A DNA stretch of 64,000 nt from Rutstroemia sp. NJR-2017a BVV2 (GCA_002946415.1 NJPS01000024.1:186001-250000); one strand, 5' to 3'. Positions 36,101 through 47,012 are shown, counted from the stretch's first letter. The notes: a model not told the origin generated them from the sequence alone. Numbers and translations are program-made.

Positions 36101-37516
36101 CCCTGCTCGCTCATGCCATAAGCTTCACGACTGTGACTTCTGTGGTGTCCTGGTTGTAAATGTGGACCATGACCAGATTGTGTATGAACGAAACCTTCGT
36201 GGTTACTATGAGCATTATTCTGGTAGCCATAAGCCATTTGACGTCTGCTGTTACTGGAGAGACTATCAGGAGGAGAGAAGTTCTGTTGTGGAATTCGATG
36301 TTGTGGGTTCCAGAGACCTGGACCACCATGATGTACAGGTTCATGGCTCGGGTCTATACCCTGACGCGATACATCTTGGCCGGCATGCGTAGAATAAGAC
36401 TCAGGCGGTAGTCTACTGGTTTTAGGTGATTCAGCAATTTGCAGGACTTGCGAGTCCTGCAAATTCCGAACTAAATTCGAATTGGCTCGAGCAGGTTTGG
36501 GAGCTGCCCATTGCGTAATTGTCTTTGGTGATTGAGATTTAGATACTTGTGGAGCTTCAATCTGGTTATGTCTGAATCTTTCGGAGATGTGACCTACGGA
36601 GATGTGAGCCGTGTTCGTGAAGAATTACATACATGACCTTACCGTCTGCTGATGGTGGATGTCCACTTGCTGACATACTATGATCATTGCCAGACCGTTC
36701 CGCTATTAACTTCGTAGGTGGCAGTCGACTTGATCTGTCTGGGTATTGCCTAAGGTTGGTGGTGTAGGTGGAGCGGGGATGCTGGGTTGAATAAGGCATT
36801 TGAGAAGTCGGAAAAACTGGGCCCGGGTGAAAATCATTAATTGGTGCAGTCGGAATGGGTGGCGGCGGAGAAGGGGTAATCTGTGTACTCTCGGTTTGGT
36901 CTACTGAAGGGGAGGGAGTTCGTTGGGGATTTCCGTGGGGAGGGGAAATTGAACGATTTTTGGAATGCGAACGCTGCCAAGGATCATGTCCCTCCGACGT
37001 TTGACGTGTCTGTGACGAAGAGAAGCGTTCCTTGCGATGCGGTTGAACGACGAGATGCGTCTGCTCAGATTTTATTGGACTTCCAGTATTCTCCGGCAAT
37101 TTCGCATCACCCGTCTGCGCAGAATTTGACTGTGGTATGTGTTAGAAACTTGGAATGATCGGGATGGTCTGCATCTTCAATAAACGCACTTGGTACAAAT
37201 TGTACTTGTACTTGCTTGCCAGGCTGGCAAGGAGCTTCTGCTCGTCAGCCTCCGTGTCTCTGTTTGTGTTCTGGGCTTTTGCAAATGGTGCAACGGTATC
37301 GACGATGACCTCCTCGTCGGTCTCATCCACGGCTGTTGCTTGTGCTCGACGGCTACGGATGTACTCTTGAGCCTCGCGTTGTCTATCCATTGCTTTTCCC
37401 GACGGACTCGAGTCTCGTTGCAAGATGTCAACTGGTGTCGCGAGGTCTCGATCCATATCCCCGTACGAAGCTACATCCTGGACCTTATCGGAGGTAGCCA
37501 CATCTATGCTCTCCAT
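33155..37516 (-). CDS. AAA+ ATPase with DUF7025-type N-domain
   Basis: About twelve exons can be joined in frame from the ATG at 37516 (first exon 37516-37190) to the stop at 33155. The first 420 residues are low-complexity, Pro/Ser/His-rich and probably disordered. A middle region includes the DUF7025-like features YMIDVETYNKLHPELRE and the hydrophobic SLAVYPMRFA. The AAA core follows: Walker A GGSGTGKTLTAE (split over two exons near 34050-34150), LYRVGCSDLG, Walker B VILLEEAELFLEKR (33800s), sensor 1 ILILTSTPLTTLDPTLKSRI and a lid region with GHEIAHAIRSARQVAL. The Walker B carries EE rather than the common DE. It ends in an acidic tail. These large fungal AAA proteins are uncharacterised; nuclear or organellar remodelling roles have been guessed. 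Catalytic residues all appear present, so ATP hydrolysis is expected. Confidence 0.85.
36436..36465. repeat. Perfect 13-bp inverted repeat in coding exon
   Basis: Arms AATTTGCAGGACT and AGTCCTGCAAATT are separated by four bases, inside the exon coding the disordered N-terminal part of the AAA ATPase (NLQDSQVLQ). Confidence 0.85.
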
Positions 37517-39032
37517 AATTAGGATAAATCTACAGCCTCGTTCTCTAACAATGAACAGAAATACGGAGGTTTAGATCCACAGGGAATTATCAATTGGTGT
37601 CTTTATGATGAACTTCGCAGGAGGGTATTGTGGGACAGTGGAGGGATTGCGCGGAATATGATTGAAGGACAGTCGACAGCATGCAGCTCTATGGTTTCAC
37701 TACAACAACGCGATTCGCAACATTGATAGAAGTTGGGATGTTCTGCATTTGACGAACTTTTGAAGAACGAGAAGAAAAAAAGTAAGACGAGGCTGCCAGT
37801 GAGGTACTGAGAATGTGACGCAAATTTACCCATGCCTGCATTGCTACCCTATGCAGCCCGTTAAGCGTGGTGGTTGGAAGCCCCACCCGTTACCGAATAA
37901 TCGATTGCCAACGCACTGAAGAGGGACATTTGGCAGTTCCTACAACAGGCTAACGGGTCGGACAGTTGGGCGACTTACCACTGATCTTCATCGAGAATTG
38001 CTGTGAGTCTGCGCATAAAGTATATTTAACGCGGCGGTCAGCTCCTCCGAGGAACTCGCGGAAAACCTGGGATGGAGCGCAGGCCGGTCCTCAGCAGACT
38101 CGGTCAGCCAACGTTCTCGGGGGGCCTCGCACCATTCCGAAGCAGCCATGCAATAAGGTGACCAGAGATGACGGCTGCTTTGTACTACTTCGTTCTTCAT
38201 ACAGACTTTTTCATGAAAGCCCTACGAACGTGAGCCATTAACGTTGCGAAGCGTGTGAGTGCAGCAGCAGGAGCCTCCACCATCATCGCGAATTGCCAGG
38301 TGGCATCTCACATCTGTATACATGTACACATGCACGAAGGATTTGTGAGCCGGTGCGACTTGTAGGGTGAATATAACCTGCTTTTGCCGAGATGAAGATG
38401 ATCGGGCAGATTTTGCGCACCGAACGGTACCCAACTTGAAATGCCAAAGTGTGGCTAGTAACGATGAACGGTTGTGGCTGGTGTGTGCTTATGGCTGAAG
38501 TCGTGGGGACGCCCTATTATACTAAGCGGGGGAGACTAGGGAAAAAGGTACTCGATTGCCGATTCCGCGTCTGCTAGTGTGCCGGTATATTCTCCAGCTG
38601 CCCAGTTAAGTCTGTGCGGGGAGAATGATTGCTGTTTCGCAACTTGCTGTTGTACTTGTATGTCCAGTCCACCAAGTCAAGCCACACCCCTCCCCCAGAT
38701 GATAACCTTGATGAGAAGAAAAGCTAAAGCTTGGTCCATCCTGCAATTACCATTTCTGAATTAAACCCCCTCTTTGCATGCGTCCATTCGACCCGAGTCA
38801 CTACGACATTCGACCTTCAACCTTCCCCTCGCTCCGGGTGGCTGGCGCCTCTAGTGAACCAAGACGCGGCTTATCCGAAGTTTGAAGTAGAGAACATTAC
38901 CCCGCCAGTTTGCTCCTGCAAAAAAGGCACAGTCCATCACCTTGCAGTCCGCATTCGCATTCGACTCACTAAAGTCATGCCGCGCGACCTTATTTAGATA
39001 CCGATGAGGATGAGTATGAGGATGCGATCGAA
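37517..39032. other. Divergent promoter region
   Basis: About 1.5 kb between the AAA gene (minus) and the repeat protein (plus). No recognisable gene. An in-frame acidic stretch just upstream of 39033, preceded by a TTATTTAG acceptor-like site near 38997, leaves room for an upstream exon of the 39033 gene. Confidence 0.4.
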
Positions 39033-40663
39033 ATGAGTGAGGGTGACAGTGACAGTGACGATGACAGTGGCAGTGGCGATGCAGATGCTCCTGAAATTGA
39101 CGACCCTAATGACCCCAACCCTGGAGATGAAATCATATGGTTCGGACGCCATATTAACAAAAAGTTTGATGAACTTCCTTCATCATATGTGGATTGGGTC
39201 ATTCGAGAGATTGGGAAAAATCCTGACAACCCCTCACAAAATGTGCGCTGACTTATCGAATTTCTACACCCGTCACTGCTGCTAATACTCCTCCAACAGT
39301 TCGCTAGATTTATGAATATTTATGATCAAAAACAGGCATGGCTTGACAGAAGGCAGTCCAAAATACCCCCTGGTAAGACCGAGATGTGGTTCGGTATGCA
39401 TGAGGGCACGTTGTTTGAGGACCTACCATATGACTATATGGAGTATATACTCAACATATACGACGAGGATCCGGTATCCTGCCATACAAACGTAAGTAAC
39501 TTATCCACGCGACCTTTTCTGACCATCTCTAACCGACCTAGATTCGCAAGTTTAAAGAGCTGTCGGATAAGTACAACTCTTGGCTCGAGGAAAAACACGG
39601 CAGAAAGAAGAGCCCAGGCTCCATAACCATTTGGTTTGGACAGGACAAAGGTCGAGAGTTTCGGACGATTTATCGCAGCCAGCCAAGAAAGTGGAGATGG
39701 CTTATTAAAGAGCACCGACTATGGCGGCCTAGGCTACTGGCTATCGCTGCTCAATATGAAGAATATTTGGCAAGCCACAGAAGGAAACAGCCTTCATATC
39801 GAAGCCGTCCAATTATTGTCAATCCAGTCGGTGAGAGATTGGGACGCATGGATGATGAACCAGCCTCTGACGGCGGCGATTACGAGTCCGACGATGGATT
39901 TGTGGTTGCTGATAGTGAGGATTTGAACAATGATCATGATAATGAAGATGAAGATGAAGATTTTGTGCCTGAAGCTGATACTGGTGGTGAGGAAGCGGCT
40001 CCTACGACCCCTTCTCCAGATAGGAGTCTAGAAAGAGCAAGCCCACAATTTCAGCGACCTGTTTCCAACTCTTCTGATAGCGATGATGCCTCTCTTCCCG
40101 AACTTGACGCGATCCTGCAAAACACTCCGAAGCCCAGCAGTGCGCTTCGATCAGGGTCAGCCAGGCGGCCACGAAAGCTAATCATCAGTTCGGACACAGA
40201 AGACGATTCTAGAGAACTGGTTACCCCGACCAGACGTTCAACTGCTAATCCTTCTCGCCCATCGAGGAAAGTCACGCCAATTGCAGGAGGCAACGACAAA
40301 GCTGCAAGGGTGGATGATTCAACATTTGAGAGCCTTACTTTGCAATCGCCCTTGGGAGCTGTAAACGTCTCGGGAGTCGGGACACACGCTGCGCCTGTCG
40401 TTGCGGAATCGGCCTCGGACTCCGACTCGGATGCTCCTTTAGTAACGGTCCGAATGAGACGAGCCACCTTCCCACAACAAAGCCAGGATGTCCGACCAAG
40501 GACCCCTCCAGCGGATATGCATCCATCGAGCATTTCCAAGAAAGAGACGCCTGCTAAGAGGAAACAAAGCAGAGACCCCTCTAGCAGCAGTGAGTCCGAC
40601 ATCATACTCGTATCATCTCAGCCAAGAGTCTCTCCTGTGAAACGAGTGAAGACCGCGCCTTGA
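39033..40663 (+). CDS. Acidic protein with three ExoX-C-like repeats
   Basis: Three exons (39033-39242, 39300-39491, 39542-40663) encode 507 residues. The N-terminus is acidic (SDSDDDSGSGD). Three tandem units of about 62 residues follow, each with a WFG core, a hydrophobic/Lys-Gly turn and an aromatic-Trp helix: IIWFGRHINKKFDELPSSYV, EMWFGMHEGTLFEDLPYDYM and ITIWFGQDKGREFRTIYR. Each ends in a helix of the type Y..WL (YDQKQAWLDRR, YNSWLEEKHG, YEEYLASHRR). The first parts resemble the FGKYKG..l..lP..Yl.W pattern of the ExoX-like C-terminal/DUF3820 domain. Both introns are phase 0 and fall at equivalent points of units 1 and 2. The remainder is disordered and Ser-rich with acidic SDSE clusters and a basic end (SPVKRVKTAP), possibly a nuclear signal. 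The function is unknown; a chromatin or nucleic acid role is a guess. The 5' end may extend upstream. Confidence 0.65.
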
Positions 40664-41243
40664 GGAGCAGTAACAGGCACGGAGGAAAAGAAAAGTTTTT
40701 GTTTATACTGAATTCAGTATAGGAGAATGGAGTGGAAGTCAGGATATGACCATGTGATGGAATTCTGGGATTTAGGAGAATCATTGATCTTACATATTGA
40801 ATTTTTGACTTAATTACGAAAATATAGCTTTATGAAAGATCAAAAGCTCTCTTCTTACCTCGTTCTATCCCTTTTTGACAGCTTCTGCGCCACTTATTTT
40901 AGCCACGAAATGATACTGTAAGTCCATTAGAAGATGAATTTAGTAATAAGAAGGTGCAGTGATTGCAATGATTAATGTCTGAGGATAAATTGTGATAAAA
41001 ATGTGGTAGAATTTCATATTCTAGGTCCTGATATCTCGCAAAATTTATCTTATTCACGCTTTTTGAGCTGAGATCTATTTTGAGCGTTTGAATAGATTCG
41101 GACATTTTGCCCGACCTAGGCCGAGACCCCATTCCGACCTCCTACATCGATAGTAACCATGTCCACGACGTGCACCAAAACAAGAGACAGCTCCATCCAA
41201 TTGTGCACCTCCAACCACAATTGGAGCCCGTCCAACATGTGAA
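40664..41243. other. Intergenic region
   Basis: A+T-rich 3' flank of the repeat protein followed by the promoter of the synthase gene. Nothing else seen. Confidence 0.45.
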
Positions 41244-42929
41244 ATGTTAATGCTACGAAAGCCTCCTACCCCGCAATTTATCCGACACCTAAACCCCAAT
41301 ACTCTCCTGCACGCTCCCCAACGCCGTTCCAGCAGCATGGCCACTCCTCCCGCCCGCAGCTACGCGGACGCGCTCGCGCTCCTCGACAAGCTGCAATCGA
41401 ACCGCATGATCGTGTCCGCTATCTCCGACGCGAAGCGCGACATGAATCTCGACGCTATCCCGGAGATGCTGGACTGGACGCGCAAAGCGGGGTACGAGGT
41501 CGACGAGTTCGCGAAACGCGGGCTGAGGTGTCTACATGTGGCGGGCACGAAGGGGAAGGGGAGCGTGTGTGCGATGGTGGATAATATTCTAAGGCAGTAT
41601 CGGGATAGTGATTCGGATGTGGTGGTTAGGGAGTCTGCGAAGAAGGGTATAGGCAAGATCGGACTTTATACTTCGCCGCATCTTATGACGGTGAGGGAAC
41701 GCATACGGATTGATGGGGCGCCGATTTCTGAGACGTTGTTTGCGCGGTACTTTTTTGAGCTTTGGGATCGGTTTACTCTCGCTGCTTCCACGACTACAAC
41801 CCCGCATGTAGACCCCGCGTCGTACGAGACCAAACCGGGGTATTTTCGATATCTGACCATAATGGCTTTACATACATTCATAGAAGAAGGCGTGGAATCC
41901 GCAATCATCGAATGTGGGATAGGAGGGGAATATGATAGCACGAATATATTACCGCCGGAAGCAGTGACTGTTTCGGCGATTACGAAACTGGGCATCGATC
42001 ATGTTGGGATGCTGGGTGATACGGTGGATAAGATTGCTTGGCATAAAGCTGGGATTATGAAGACGGGGGTACCGGCTTTTACTGTCGCGCAGGTCCCGGA
42101 GGCGCAGGCTCTGTTGGAAAAGAGGGCGGCGGAGAAAGGGGTGGAGTTGAGGGTTATAAGTAGATATGCGGGGTTTGACGATGGGAGTATTGAGCTCGGC
42201 GCAGAAGGGGAATTCCAAAGAGACAACGCCAGTCTAGCAACCGCCGTCGCATCTTCTCATCTCCGTTCCCTCGGCGTAGAAAACATCCCACCACCATCCG
42301 AAATTAGCTCCTCGATCCCCGACGAATTCCGCCTCGCACTCAAAACCATCAAATGGCCCGGCCGCTGCGAAGTCATTGTAGACAACAACATCGACTGGCT
42401 CATTGACGGCGCACACACTCCCGACAGCATTCTCCAAACGCGTCTCTGGTGGAACAGCAAACTCCAACAAGCGCGAGAGCAAGGCCGACTCCCTACGAAA
42501 ACCATACTCATCTTCAACCAACAAGACCGCGATCCCCGGCCTCTCCTCCAGATTCTCCTCCGCCATGAGGTCATGACGGTCGCGCACGCATCCCAGCCAC
42601 TGTTTCCGACATTGGATATGGGGCTTTTTACGTTTGCGGGGTTTTGTACAAATACGCCTTTTAGAGAGGATGTTAAGGGGACAGGGGAGGAGCTGCTGAA
42701 ACAGCAGAAGATTGCGAAGGAGATGTATGCGCAGCTGGATAAGAATCAGTTGGCGATGGAGTATGGGAGTGTGGAGGAGGCAGTCGAGTTGGTGAGGAGG
42801 GTGGCGGTGGATGAGGAGAGGGTGTTTGTGCTGTGTACGGGGAGTTTGCATTTAGTTGGGGGACTGATGAAGGTACTTGAGAGGGAGAAGATGCGGAAGG
42901 GGTTAGGTGGTGGGGAGAAGGGTGAATAA
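41244..42929 (+). CDS. Folylpolyglutamate synthase family, paralogue 1
   Basis: An intronless 561-residue protein. The Mur-ligase P-loop reads LHVAGTKGKGSVCAM (about residues 97-111). FPGS landmarks follow: KIGLYTSPHLMTVRERIRID, the Mg/ATP region ECGIGGEYDSTN, LGIDHVGMLGDTVDKIAWHK and the C-terminal domain start DGAHTPDSI, with the final LCTGSLHLVGG. The enzyme adds glutamates to tetrahydrofolates in the cytosol and mitochondria, retaining them and supporting one-carbon metabolism and methionine synthesis. The first 30 residues (MLMLRKPPTPQFIRHLNPN and following QRRSSS) lack acidic residues and look like a mitochondrial presequence. A second ATG at Met32 (41337) could start a cytosolic form. 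A second family gene converges on it from 45096. Confidence 0.88.
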   Translation: MLMLRKPPTPQFIRHLNPNTLLHAPQRRSSSMATPPARSYADALALLDKLQSNRMIVSAISDAKRDMNLDAIPEMLDWTRKAGYEVDEFAKRGLRCLHVAGTKGKGSVCAMVDNILRQYRDSDSDVVVRESAKKGIGKIGLYTSPHLMTVRERIRIDGAPISETLFARYFFELWDRFTLAASTTTTPHVDPASYETKPGYFRYLTIMALHTFIEEGVESAIIECGIGGEYDSTNILPPEAVTVSAITKLGIDHVGMLGDTVDKIAWHKAGIMKTGVPAFTVAQVPEAQALLEKRAAEKGVELRVISRYAGFDDGSIELGAEGEFQRDNASLATAVASSHLRSLGVENIPPPSEISSSIPDEFRLALKTIKWPGRCEVIVDNNIDWLIDGAHTPDSILQTRLWWNSKLQQAREQGRLPTKTILIFNQQDRDPRPLLQILLRHEVMTVAHASQPLFPTLDMGLFTFAGFCTNTPFREDVKGTGEELLKQQKIAKEMYAQLDKNQLAMEYGSVEEAVELVRRVAVDEERVFVLCTGSLHLVGGLMKVLEREKMRKGLGGGEKGE

Positions 42930-43382
42930 GAGGGTCTGGGTAGAATAGGAGGGACGCGTGGGAAAAGAACGGGGGCATGGATGGCGGGGAGGAGGCGTTT
43001 GTCAATAATACCCAGTTGAATTTTCAACAATATGCACAAGATAAAATATAAGCAAAAAGACTTCAACATATCACGTCTCGTTACGTCTGTCACCCTTTGG
43101 CTAATAGTGCGGGAGTACTGAATTTGATTCGCACTTGAAATTTTGCGTCATACCTTATCCCCTCCCCCGTAGCTCACAAATAGAAATAGAAATCATGGAA
43201 TGTCAGCTCAATGTTGAATTTGAATCAAAACCACTTAATAGCCTAGTTCAAGAAGTGACACGCGACGAACAAAATCTCTTCGTTTTTCCTTTCGTGAAAT
43301 CGAAAATAGACCAACCACAAACCATAAATCGCTACATCCCCGCCCCTTTCCATCAGCCATCCCCTTCCTCTTCTCACCCCCC

Positions 43383-45096
43383 TCACAAAGCGTCCACATC
43401 TTCCAAACTGCCCAACGCTCTTCCAACCAGGTGCACGCTCCCCGTGATCAACGCACTAGCACCAGCACCGCGGTCCGCCACTTTCCGAACATAGTCGAAT
43501 GCGTCCTCGACGGTAGAAAGGACTTGGATATCGGTTGCCGGGTTGTTGTCGAGCGAGCGCCATTTTTCTGCGAATGCTTTTTGGAGAGTGAGCTCGGCGA
43601 CGGAGGCGCTGTCGTAGGTGTGGTTTATGAAATCTGGGTGGGGGAGAGGTGGGTTAGTTGGGGGTACTGAGGGTTAGATGTAGTCGGGGATAGGATAGGG
43701 GCTCGGGGAAAGAAAGGGAAGGGGAGAGTGATGGATACCTTTTTTGGAAGAATTTGCGGGTTGGATGGAAGTAGTGCAGAATATGACATGTTCGAATTTT
43801 ACACTTCCTTGGGTTGCACTATGTAGTCCTTCAAGCAATCCAACGGCTTCTCGGTGACCCTGTTGGTTGAATATGAGGATGCGCGGTCCAGTCCTGGGGA
43901 TCAGGTTAGCCACAGCTCCAAGAAACGAAGAGCAAAACATACTTCTGCGATACCTCGTCACCGAACCACTTCGCCGCCACTTTTATACTATCAGCCGTAT
44001 GCGCACCATCCAAGTACCAAGTAACATTTCCATCAACCTTCGTCTCACATCGTCCACGCCAAACAACCTGTTCCAGTGCATCCACAAACTCCTTAGGTAG
44101 AGCATCAGGTGACGTCTTGAATTCGGGATCTAATTTCTTCAACACCGTTTCTGCCAGACAGATCGCCAGACTTGCGTTTCCGCGTTGGAAATCAGCAGCT
44201 GGTTTGATGTTTACGGTCATCAGCCGAGGATCAAGGTCAACAACTCGTAGACTCTTGACCCCTCTCTCCATAGCTCGGTGCTCGACTACTTCCATCGCTT
44301 CGGGTGGCTGACGCACTGTATATGATGGGACACCAGCTTTCTGGATGCCGGCTTTGTGCCAGGCGATCTTGTCGATGGTTTCGCCGAGGGTAAATGTATG
44401 GTCGATGCCAAGGGATGAGATTCCTGTTACGGTAGGACGATCCACGATATTCGTCGAGTCATACTCTCCACCAACGCCCACTTCGTAGATCGCGGCATCT
44501 ACACCTTCTTGTAGGAAGACGTGATACGACATCAATGTCAGATATCTGAAATATACCGGTTTCTCAAAGGGTCCGGTAGAGGCTGCTGCCGCTTCGAGAC
44601 GATCCCATACTTCGAAGAAGTATTTTGTGAACAGAGCTGCAGACAACGGAGCTGAGTTTATGCGAATTCGTTCGCGCACAGCGATGAGATGTGGACTGGT
44701 GAAAAGCCCGACCTTTTTCGGCAAGTCATGTGATTTGTGATATCTCGCAAGAATTGAGTCAACGTACGCGCAAGTCGAGCCTTTCCCTTTGGTGCCGGCG
44801 ACATGCACGACGTTTAGCTTTGCGAGATCATCTTGCTAGATCAATTGCATCAGCAAGGCTGGAGGTATCTGAGGAAAAGCAAGATTACCGTGTATCCAAT
44901 CCGAGCAAGACACTTTCTCATCTCATCATTAGCGCCTTCATCGATTCTGATCCCGGCATCCCATCGTTTCTTGAGCACTTCATAAGGTGTCTGGAGGGTA
45001 TTCAACGCGCCAATGGCATCCTAGATGATGGTTAGCTGGGGTTGTCGGACGTGCAGGTCTGCTGCGGAAGCGCACATCATAGGTTCTTTCGGCCAT
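43383..45096 (-). CDS. Folylpolyglutamate synthase family, paralogue 2
   Basis: Five exons (45096-45076, 45020-44889, 44835-43943, 43893-43739, 43633-43383) join to 483 residues, the normal length. The start MAERTYDDAIGALNTLQTP matches the usual FPGS N-terminus. The P-loop is VHVAGTKGKGSTCAYVDSIL, then KVGLFTSPHLIAVRERIRIN, EVGVGGEYDSTN, LGIDHTFTLGETIDKIAWHK, YLDGAHTADSI and the terminal ALITGSVHLVGRALG. All catalytic landmarks are intact. It looks closer than paralogue 1 to the classical fungal FPGS (MET7/met-6 type) and lacks a presequence. First exon is only 21 nt. The gene converges on paralogue 1 with about 450 bp between stops. Confidence 0.9.
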
Positions 45097-45412
45097 AATG
45101 GCTAAGTTTCGACGAGCCTGGTTGCATCGAAAGATGCGTAGACTTGGAGAAGTTGTCCTTAGTGACTGTACACAAATTGCATGAGACTTTGTCCACATTC
45201 CAAATCTTATCAGTTCATTTCTGGTCAAGAACTCTGCGCTGTAGCGTTTTCGGAGGTTTATTGTCAGGGTCACTCGGCGTCCGGTAACCTTACAATGGTA
45301 ACTAGTTCCACCCACTTTTTGTACTCCCTCACCCCCTGAGTCCCCCCACTCCCCATTTCCGCGACCGTTGAATTAATTCTCAGTCTCCAAAACCTTCCCG
45401 ATCTATGATATC

Positions 45413-45643
45413 TTACTCATCTACATTCAAGTCTCCAACCCATTGCTTCGAGGCTGGATTTCTCTCCCAACAATTATAACATATGATTTCAGACAACCCT
45501 GTATCTGGAAAACAATTACGATTAGGCTCATAATGTGACTCCTTCTGCCAGGAATTCCAACATCGTAAACAACAACAGTCGTCGGTGCCAATACACTGTG
45601 GCCATGGAGAATTTGTAAATCCTGTTCGGAAACCGTGTACCAT
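45413..45643 (-). CDS. Cys-rich open frame, possible 3' exon
   Basis: A 76-codon frame immediately downstream of the DUF7730-like gene, with nine cysteines including DDCCCLRCWNSW and IICYNCWERNP, reminiscent of a small zinc-binding fold. It is preceded by a plausible acceptor (ATTACAAG). It may be a separate small gene, a 3' exon of its neighbour or a fragment. I cannot decide. Confidence 0.3.
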   Translation of the reverse strand: MVHGFRTGFTNSPWPQCIGTDDCCCLRCWNSWQKESHYEPNRNCFPDTGLSEIICYNCWERNPASKQWVGDLNVDE

Positions 45644-45696
45644 TCTTGTAATAGACTTAGCTCTTATCGCATACTCAAAGGGTTATAGAGACTCTC

Positions 45697-46564
45697 TTAC
45701 ACTGGTCCTCTCCATTGAGGTCGACGAAATAAAAGCATCTGATGATACGGGATCGTGAGAGAAAGACGAAGGATATCTTCTAGAGAGAAGAATCTAAAGG
45801 TGTTTTTGCTGTACAGAACTGGAAGTGTTTCTTCGTACCTATTGCAACTTTGAGTTAGCAGGAGAAGGTGGAAAGAAAGGGGCAGAGTATGATCCGACTC
45901 ACATTCGACGACAGACAAGTAGGGCTCCAAGCAAGTCCACACTTCCCAATCCAACATGTTCCCTTTTCTGTTCCTTCACCACTTCTCTGGCCATCGCGAG
46001 CTCATAACCGGTGTCACCCTTATACCTCTTGTGCACCATTCTTTTGTATGCGTTCTCCCAAATAATATGGATCAGATACCCACCATAAACCTCCCTCCAA
46101 ATCAGCATCCTCACTTCTAATGGCAGCATAGCCCAGAATGGACTATCTAGTTGCATGTTCACCGGACTGGTCCAGGTCATTCCGGTCTCTCGACCTTTCG
46201 CATATTCATCGAGTGCTCGAGGAAGAAATCTAACTTTCCTTCTCTGCTTTCTCCCGGTTTGATATTCCCTCCATTCCTCCATCCCTTTCTCCCTCTCTTT
46301 CTCCCTCTGCTTGGCCTTCTTTGACCAGAAGTAGCGTCGGTAATGAGGATTCTCATCAATACGTTTCCATATTGGAGCTCCGAACTTCTTCCAGAGCGTC
46401 CACAAAGGCGCCCAGACAAAACATATAAAGCAAAGCAAGAAAATGTTATAAATAATGCTAGGGATAATCCGCCACGGTCTTGGAATGAACGAAATCCTGA
46501 TTTCAATGTAATTGAATATCCACGGTAAATGATCAGAAATATTGTTACGGCGGACCATTGTCAA
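45697..46564 (-). CDS. DUF7730-like protein, apparently short
   Basis: Two exons (46564-45903 and 45838-45697) join to 267 residues across an intron with a GCTAAC branch point. The N-terminal part has a hydrophobic helix (IYNIFLLCFICFVWAPLW), then a strongly basic region (KKAKQREKEREKGMEEW). The DUF7730 pattern starts at LPLEVRMLIWREVYGG, continues with LLGALLVCRRM and, after splicing, YEETLPVLYSKNTFRFFS and LRLSLTIPYHQM. Family members normally continue with a strand (hydrophobic-RSL-type) and another 80-150 residues; this one ends soon after, in RRPQWRGPV. Either the gene is truncated, or a donor at CCAGTGTAAG joins a downstream exon. Met3 (46558) is an alternative start. DUF7730 has no established function. 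Confidence 0.6.
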
Positions 46565-46793
46565 AGGCTGGAAAAGATAACTTCAATCAAAGGAGGAAGT
46601 GGATAACATCAATGAAGGTATATGGTCACGACAGAACAAAGTGGAAATTATCACTCTGCACACAATCATGTCCGCCCCCAAAAGACGTTGGTGGCTGTGT
46701 TTTTGTGCCTCTTGGTGGCTATGGTTGTGCTTCCCGTGCCATGACTCCCTGTGGATGCGCTAGCGAAGGTGCCATCCACCCGGCCCCGCTTAG

Positions 46794-47012
46794 TCATGGC
46801 ATACCAAGAGAAACCTCACCAAAATTATATGAGAAGTACAAAAAACTACTTCTTATAACTTTCTAAGTTTGTATATCTGAATTATAAGAAAAATTATATA
46901 CATGTTTCTTTGAAACAAGTAGTAACTAATAGCTTCTAGATCTCAAATATCATAAAATTTGTAATTTAAGGAGCTTTCAAGTAAGCTTTTGGTGTGCCAC
47001 GACTAAGCGGGA
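46794..47012. mobile_element. MITE-like inverted-repeat element
   Basis: Two 27-bp arms (46794-46820 and 46986-47012) form an inverted repeat with about four mismatches; the shared core is CGCTTAGTCRTGGCAYACCA. The 165-bp interior is strongly A+T-rich and non-coding. The size and layout fit a miniature inverted-repeat transposable element. No clear target-site duplication was found. Confidence 0.5.

Noticed and set aside
40051..40605. 184-codon minus-strand frame
   Set aside because: Antisense shadow of the Ser/Asp-rich tail of the ExoX-like repeat protein.
42234..43093. Long minus-strand frames opposite the folylpolyglutamate synthase
   Set aside because: Shadows of a G+C-rich coding sequence; the plus strand has intact catalytic motifs.
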